From assembly GCA_022559985.1 (NCBI GenBank), contig JAFJTR010000010.1, positions 558,001-622,000 of the forward strand: DNA of 64,000 bases. The letters are read 5' to 3'. The notes below the pieces were generated by a model, which did not search any database, was not told where the DNA came from, and saw nothing but the letters and a program-made list of their open reading frames with translations. Position numbers and translations under genes: made by a program. Numbering within the stretch: position 1 is the stretch's first letter; the number at the start of each line of letters is the position of its first letter. Positions 58,701 through 64,000 of the stretch are shown here, piece after piece. This DNA is from Parastagonospora avenae f. sp. tritici 18332-5. Taxonomy: Eukaryota; Ascomycota; Dothideomycetes; Pleosporales; Phaeosphaeriaceae.

Positions 58701-60021
58701 TTATCATCGTCGGCGTGAGTTTGGATTTGAGTAGTTTTGTCAATTCTGGTAGACATGCCTGAACCTGGTTCACATATCGATCGAGTACAACTGTCTCGAA
58801 GAGGGCAGAGTACTGCTCGAAAGCCTTTAGATACGCAGCACGTTCGGAGAGGCGGAAACGCATGAACTCCGTATCTATGTCGCTATGCGCCGCAAGCAGT
58901 GACTGGCTAATGATCCCGATGCAGTACTTCCGCTGATCAGCGTATCCACATAGTAGGCCTGTACGAAGCCTCTCCCAATAGAGATTGTTTTGCAAACAGT
59001 CGAGTTGCAGGTTGTCGGTGACGGCTTGAGAGATCCATTGAAACCATGCTCGGAAGACCATACTTGGCTGCTTGCCTATCCTTGTGTCAGAAAGGCTCAT
59101 AGTACAGTTTGCTGCGACGTAGCAGAGATAAAACTGATATATTGCCACACTATGAGAGTATATAGGCGGGCTTCTTGTAAGAGAGGTCGACTCACTTTTT
59201 GTATGATAGGTGAGCTCCACAGTGCTGAGCCGATCCCACACAGAGCTATCAATGATGGAGCCCGACAACAGCACTTGTCCAGTGTTAGGTTCGACCTTCA
59301 GCCACGATGCAGTGTCCGTTGTAGTAGGTGCTACCACGACTGGTTCTCCTCTCTTCAAGAGCGAAAGAAGCGCAGAAATAGCATCAAGTGCGATTTCGGT
59401 TGTCGCGGGTAGGCCTACGAAGCGTGATAAGAGTTCTAGTGAGCCTTGATCAATGATATGGTTGTGGCCACTCGGAAGCCAGTAAGAGCACTTGATAAGC
59501 GTCAAGTAGCTTGCTGCTGTACGAACAGCCCGTCGCAGGTTGCTCTCAGGTTCATAATCATTATGCACATGCTCGTCATGAGTGTGTCCAGACAGCTGCG
59601 GCACCAGTGCAGCAAGGGCCCTGTTAATGTTGTTTCTGAAAAGCAGATCTGCAAAGGGACCGTCACTGCACAATATTTCGGCCAGTCTGTAGAGATGGTT
59701 TGAGTCTACTTTCTCGTGTGCAATGCGTACGAGAAGTAGGTCGCATAGTGACGCACTGAGTGTTTGCCTCTCGACAAGCCGCGCTGCCGCACTTGCATCG
59801 TCTTGGTCCCGAGAAGCTGAGGATGATGGACTGGCGGACTGAGTGGTCTTGATTGAAGAAGCGGATTTGGCTGTGGCGTCTTCAGACGGCCTAAGCTTTA
59901 TACACACCCTTAGAGTTTCGAGATCAAGCGGTTGCGCAGTCCTGAGTTTCTCCAGGCAAGAGTTGAAGGCCTGGACTTTCAACTCTTCACTAAGAAGGTC
60001 CAGTATGATGTTTGTGGTCAT
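55775..60021 (-). CDS. TRM3: tRNA (guanosine-18-2'-O)-methyltransferase TRM3 (TARBP1 family)
   Basis: Exons 60021-59196, 59075-58612, 58554-58488, 58436-56878, 56814-55899 and 55839-55775 give about 1298 residues. The long N-terminus is helical repeat. A 67-base exon encodes IQGNIEGHSQFLLNGFLPWA, strongly conserved in Trm3. The C-terminal SPOUT (SpoU) domain has VASLIENCTNVGGLSRVAES, VLVLGSEKGGISAEVL and, across the last intron, RSLNVQTAGGIALYEWWRKW, the trefoil-knot AdoMet site. It 2'-O-methylates G18 in tRNA D-loops. The 120-base segment 59076-59195 has no stop and could be read through (1338 residues). I treat it as an intron because it has GTGAGT, a CTGAC branch and a TAG end, and removing it joins smoothly. 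Confidence 0.92.
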
Positions 60022-60351
60022 GACTGTTGTGCGACAGTGGGAGGCGTGCGTGCGCGAGGGTCAAGCTTCCAAGGTTTTTTTTGTCGCTCTGTGCGCCGAG
60101 GAATGCGCGCCAACTTTCCACCAGGTGAGCAGCGACAATCCTGAGCGCAATTCTTTTCGCACTCTATCACGGCCGGCCACGTCGCAAGCGCTGCACAATT
60201 GTTCGGGCGTCGAATCGTCTCATGGTTGTTGCGTCGAGAAACAATAGTCTGTGGGGTAAGCTGGTGACGTCGGTAGTTCTTTCCCTAGCAACGAGCTTTG
60301 TTTACGCTGAAAGAGGAAAGGCGCCGCCGGACCCCAACAGCGATCGCATCC
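60022..60351. promoter_or_regulatory. divergent TRM3/kinesin promoter region
   Basis: 330 bp between the TRM3 start and the first kinesin ATG. It must hold both promoters. No motif stands out. Confidence 0.4.
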
Positions 60352-62322
60352 ATGCACCTGCTATACAAGCAAAGGTCGCGGCAGCTGCTCCAGAACCTCT
60401 GTTTGCTGCTGGACGACATACTGGACCCAAGAATGTATTCGGGACACCACACCACCGCTTCGGCGCCCTCATTGCGCGCATCCGAGCCCTATGCCATGAT
60501 GGCTCCACTACCGCCTGCGACCGATGACCCGGGCAATGTCAAAGTCGTGGTGCGCTGCAGAGCCTTTGTGAGGCGAGGTTTGTTGCCAAATGGCGCTTGC
60601 GACGGACTGCTGGCTGACAGGAGCAGAGAAGGAAAAGGGCACGCGATGTCTCATCCGCATGGATCCCGCAACACAAAAGACCACGCTGCTGGCACCCGCC
60701 GACGACGAAAACACTTCAAACACGCGCCGAACCTATGACGACAAGGAATTCACCTTCGACCGCTCATACTGGTCGCACGACGAGTCCGATCCCCACTATG
60801 CACACCAAGAGGACGTCTACCGCTCCTTTGGCGAGGAGTTCCTGGACCACAACTTTGAGGGATACCACACGTGCATCTTCGCCTACGGCCAGACTGGCTC
60901 GGGAAAGAGCTACACCATGATGGGCACCCCAGACAACCCGGGCTTGATCCCGCGCACGTGCGAGGAGCTCTTTGACAGAATCGCACATGAGCCACGGCCC
61001 GACACAAGCTACCACGTGCAGGTCTCCTACTTTGAGGTGTACAACGAGCATGTGCGCGATCTGCTCACTCCACGCACAACGCCTCCTATCTACCTCAAGA
61101 TCCGCGAGAGCCAGAAAGATGGCGTCTACGTCCAAGGCTTGACCGAGACTGAGATCAAGTCGTATGCCGACATTGAGCGCCTCTTGAGAGTCGGCGACCT
61201 GGTAAGATGTCCCTTCTTTGTATCCAGACCTCGCGACTGATCAGATTTTAGAGCCGAACAACTGCCTCCACCAAGATGAACGACACATCATCGCGATCCC
61301 ATGCTGTTTTCACCATCCGACTCAGGCAGATTACTCACTCGTTGCTTTCGGATGAAACCATTGAACGTACCTCTCGCATGCGTCTCGTTGATCTTGCAGG
61401 TTCGGAGCGCGCCAAGTCGACAGAAGCCACCGGACAGCGCCTGAAGGAGGGAGGACAAATCAACAAGTCGCTCACGACGCTTGGTCGTGTAATTGCTGCC
61501 CTCGCAGACCCCCGTCGACAGGGCGCCAAAGGACGACGACCGCGTGAAGTGGTTCCATACCGTGATTCGGTTCTGACTTGGCTTCTGAAGGATTCCTTAG
61601 GCGGCAACAGCAAGACTGCCATGGTCGCTTGTATCGCACCTGCAGATTATGAGGAAACTCTGTCAACGCTACGGTACGCCGACCAAGCGAAGCGCATCCG
61701 CACCCGTGCCTTGGTCAATCAGGACAGCATATCAGCTGCGCAGCGCGATGCGCAAATTACAGAAATGGCGGAGCAGATACGCAGTCTACAAGTCAGTGTC
61801 AACGCTGCGAGTCAGCGCAAAAGGGAGGAGGCAACGGAACTCGAAGAATACCAACGTCAAGTCGCGCTGATGCAGAGACTGATGGAGGAGAATCGGCAAA
61901 TGTCAGCGGCGAAGATCAGGGCTCTCACTACCGAGGTCGAAGAGCTCCGCCCAGCAAACACTGCATTGCATGCTGAGATTGACTCTCTGCGTCGCCATCT
62001 GGCTCTTGCCCTGGGCGAACTCAAGAACCCTATTGTGCTACCTCCGCCCCGTTCGCTTGGCTCGCCCAACTTTGAGCAGGAGGACTGGTTTGGCGAGGGA
62101 GAGGGTAACGAGAAATCTGTCCCTGCACCCAGCGATGATGAAGGCAGTGATGATGACTCAGACTCAGGCTACGATGAAGGAGATCACGACGAGCTGGCAC
62201 AGGAGCTGCAAAACGAAGCACAGGACTTCCTGAAGGACCTGGGCCTCTTCCGGAAGAAGGTGGGCAGCGATGTCGAGCGATTTGGTTTGAAGGAGGCTCT
62301 GGCGGAAATGATGGGTCATTGA
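60352..62322 (+). CDS. short kinesin-3-like motor protein
   Basis: Three exons, 60352-60577, 60621-61201 and 61252-62322, give 625 residues. The motor starts GNVKVVVRCRAFVRRG and contains P-loop GQTGSGKSYTMMG, switch I NDTSSRSHAVF, switch II LVDLAGSERA and KEGGQINKSLTTLG, all intact, so ATPase activity is expected. After the neck a short coiled coil (LMEENRQMSAAKIRALTTEV) and an acidic stretch (DDEGSDDDSDSGYDEGDHDE) end the chain. There is no FHA or PH domain, unlike full-length kinesin-3 (UncA/KIF1). It may correspond to the short fungal kinesin-3 group (UncB-like), by inference. ATG 60433 is an equally possible start; the first 27 codons look less coding-like. Confidence 0.88.
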
Positions 62323-62668
62323 TACCGATTGTGACGGGGCTTGGGCTGGGTTTTGGATGATTTTATTACGAACGAATGCATGAGCGGAGGCGTTTCTGAT
62401 TGGGCTAGTTCCCAGGAAAGGCAAATAGTTCCAGGGTTGAGCGTATTGCAAAGTATGTAGGATAATAGTACAGTTACTATGACGATGATCAGGGCTGGGG
62501 CGAATGAAGTTAACGTTGGTGTTAGCGCGGCAGTATGCACAGACGCGCGGGTCGTGACCTCAACTTGGGCATACGGTAGCTGGGCCTCATCACATCACGT
62601 CTCTCCGCACGATAACATAACATGGCGACGACTTGACTGCGCGACATGATAGCCCAATAGCAATTGCC
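62323..62668. other. intergenic, VPS16 promoter
   Basis: About 345 bases between the kinesin stop and the VPS16 start; no gene seen. Confidence 0.5.
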
Positions 62669-64000
62669 ATGTCGAAGCCAACCGCCAACTGGGAGAAGGT
62701 GGGCGACAAGTTCTATCGCAAAGTGCAGCTCTACACGGCCGTCTTCGATGCGGACCTCGAGCTCGACAAGTACAATGTGGTGGGCGCCCCATACAGTGGC
62801 GCAGTAGGTGGGTATGCGGCCATGTCTTATCTTGCTAGGTGCAACAGTACTAACCAGTTGCCAACAGCCATCTTTCGCGATGAGGAGAAGCTGCACGCAT
62901 ACCGCGGGCCTGGCGCGTCCAAGTCGAGTATCGACATCTACAGCTGCGCCGGCAAGCTGATTCAGAGCATCAACGTACGGGCGCCTGCACATGTGACACT
63001 TGGTGAAGCTCCAACAGCATACTGACAGCTGCAGTGGGACAAGGGCGCCATCAAAGGCCTGGGCTGGTCCGAGGACGAAAAGCTGCTCGTCGTGACGGAA
63101 GACGGCACTGTGCGCTGCTACTACGACCTGCAGGGCGACTTTGTTCCCTTCACTCTAGGCCACGATGCGGACACGCTCGGCGTTGTCTCGTGCAAGTTCT
63201 ACAGCACCGGCTTTGTCGCTCTGCTCAGCAACAACCACCTCATATCGGTCGCCTCGTACACGGAACCACGCCCGAAGCTGCTTGCCATCGCTCCGACCGA
63301 GCCCGTCGTATCGTGGAGCATCATACCGCCTGCGTACTCGCTCTCGCGCTCAGTCGAGGTCATCCTGGCCATCGGCACCACCCTCTATGTCGTCGATGCC
63401 ACCGAGGCAGAAGACCGCAACTTTGATGCAGGCCCTTTTCGTCACATCAGTGTCAGCCCCCGCGCCGAATTCCTTGCCTTCTACACAGACGACGGCAAGG
63501 TGTGGGTCGTCAGCGGCGACTGGAGCGAGAAGCTCAGCGAGTACGACAGCAAAGTCAAGACGGTGCCCAAGGACATGCAGTGGTGCGGCTCCAACGCCGT
63601 AGCGCTAGCATGGGAGGACGAGATCCACCTGATTGGCCCCAAAAGCGCTGCTGCCAAATTCTACTACGACTCATGGGTGCATCTGCTGCCGGACGTTGAC
63701 GGCATACGGCTCCTGACCAACGACGTTTGCGAATTCATCCAAAAGGTGCCCGACGAGGCCGTGGATGTGTTCCGCCTAGGATCCGATTCTCCAGCTGCAA
63801 ACCTTCTGGAGGCTTCGTCTCTGTTGGAACAGAAGAGTCCCAAAGCTGATGATCTGATCCAGCTGATACGGCCGTCTCTCGCCGATGCTGTTGACACCTG
63901 CATCAAGGCGGCTGCACACGAGTACCAGATCCACTGGCAAAAGGCGCTGCTAAAAGCTGCCTCGTACGGCAAGTCGGTCTTGGACCTGTACTCGTCGGAC
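62669..64000 (+). CDS. VPS16: HOPS/CORVET tethering subunit VPS16 (N-terminal part)
   Basis: Three exons so far, 62669-62807, 62868-62974 and 63035 onward, with the frame open to the right edge; 404 codons are visible of a protein usually about 830 long. The N-terminus (ANWEKVGDKFYRKVQLY) and the beta-propeller follow: KLIQSINWDKGAIKGLGWSE, LLVVTEDGTVRCYYDLQGDF, TGFVALLSNNHLISV and RHISVSPRAEFLAFYTDDGK. The final visible part (SWVHLLPDVDGIRLLTND, FIQKVPDEAVDVFRLGS) begins the Vps16 C-terminal alpha-solenoid. Vps16 is a core subunit of the HOPS and CORVET complexes for endosome and vacuole fusion, binding Vps33. Both introns have standard ends. Confidence 0.93.

Overview
The window is nuclear DNA of a filamentous ascomycete (Pezizomycotina). 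Genes carry short introns, mostly 46-62 bp, with GT..AG ends and CTGAC-type branch points. The gene set is typical: a HET-ankyrin protein, fungal-only families (UPF0643, DUF4211), a TRI12-like efflux pump, a secreted GMC oxidoreductase, and ASE1, TEL1, NUP192, TRM3 and VPS16 orthologues. The style suggests Dothideomycetes, but that is inference; no marker settles it. I rebuilt exon structures by hand, checking splice-site consensus, frame arithmetic and family motifs.

Layout. 0.7-6.4 kb, plus strand: an adenosine-deaminase-like (ADGF) gene, then a HET-ankyrin gene. 6.6-12.2 kb, minus: UPF0643, a DUF4211 protein and a Sec14/PDR16-like lipid-transfer protein. The last diverges from POL12 (plus, 12.5-14.6 kb) across a promoter with three MCB cores. 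15.2-18.1 kb, minus: ribosomal protein S29 and a secreted PKD-like protein. 18.1-25.5 kb is gene-poor: one tRNA-Arg(ACG) with an intron, one disordered fungal protein and degenerate repeats. 25.5-38.1 kb, minus: ASE1 and the 7-exon TEL1. TEL1 diverges from NUP192 (plus, to 43.5 kb). Two mitochondrial genes, MRP17 (minus) and GCV3 (plus), diverge from a 177-bp promoter at 44.3-44.5 kb.

45.2-53.5 kb looks accessory: a broken zinc-type (MDR) oxidoreductase pseudogene, a 12-exon MFS efflux pump and a secreted GMC oxidoreductase, with 1.4-1.6 kb spacers. 53.7-64 kb returns to housekeeping genes: a BTB protein, TRM3 (minus), a short kinesin-3-like motor (plus) and VPS16 (plus, running off the right edge).

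Functional themes are genome maintenance and mitosis (POL12, TEL1, ASE1, kinesin), nuclear pore and endosome traffic (NUP192, VPS16), RNA and translation (TRM3, RPS29, MRP17, tRNA-Arg), and non-self recognition or accessory metabolism (HET-ankyrin, MFS, GMC). The points most worth checking are: the ADGF-like protein with a nuclear-localisation-like N-terminus and two Asp-to-Asn changes in its active site, lying next to the HET-ankyrin gene; the MCB cluster at POL12; the multi-lesion pseudogene; and several tiny exons or stop-free introns that automatic annotation tends to miss.
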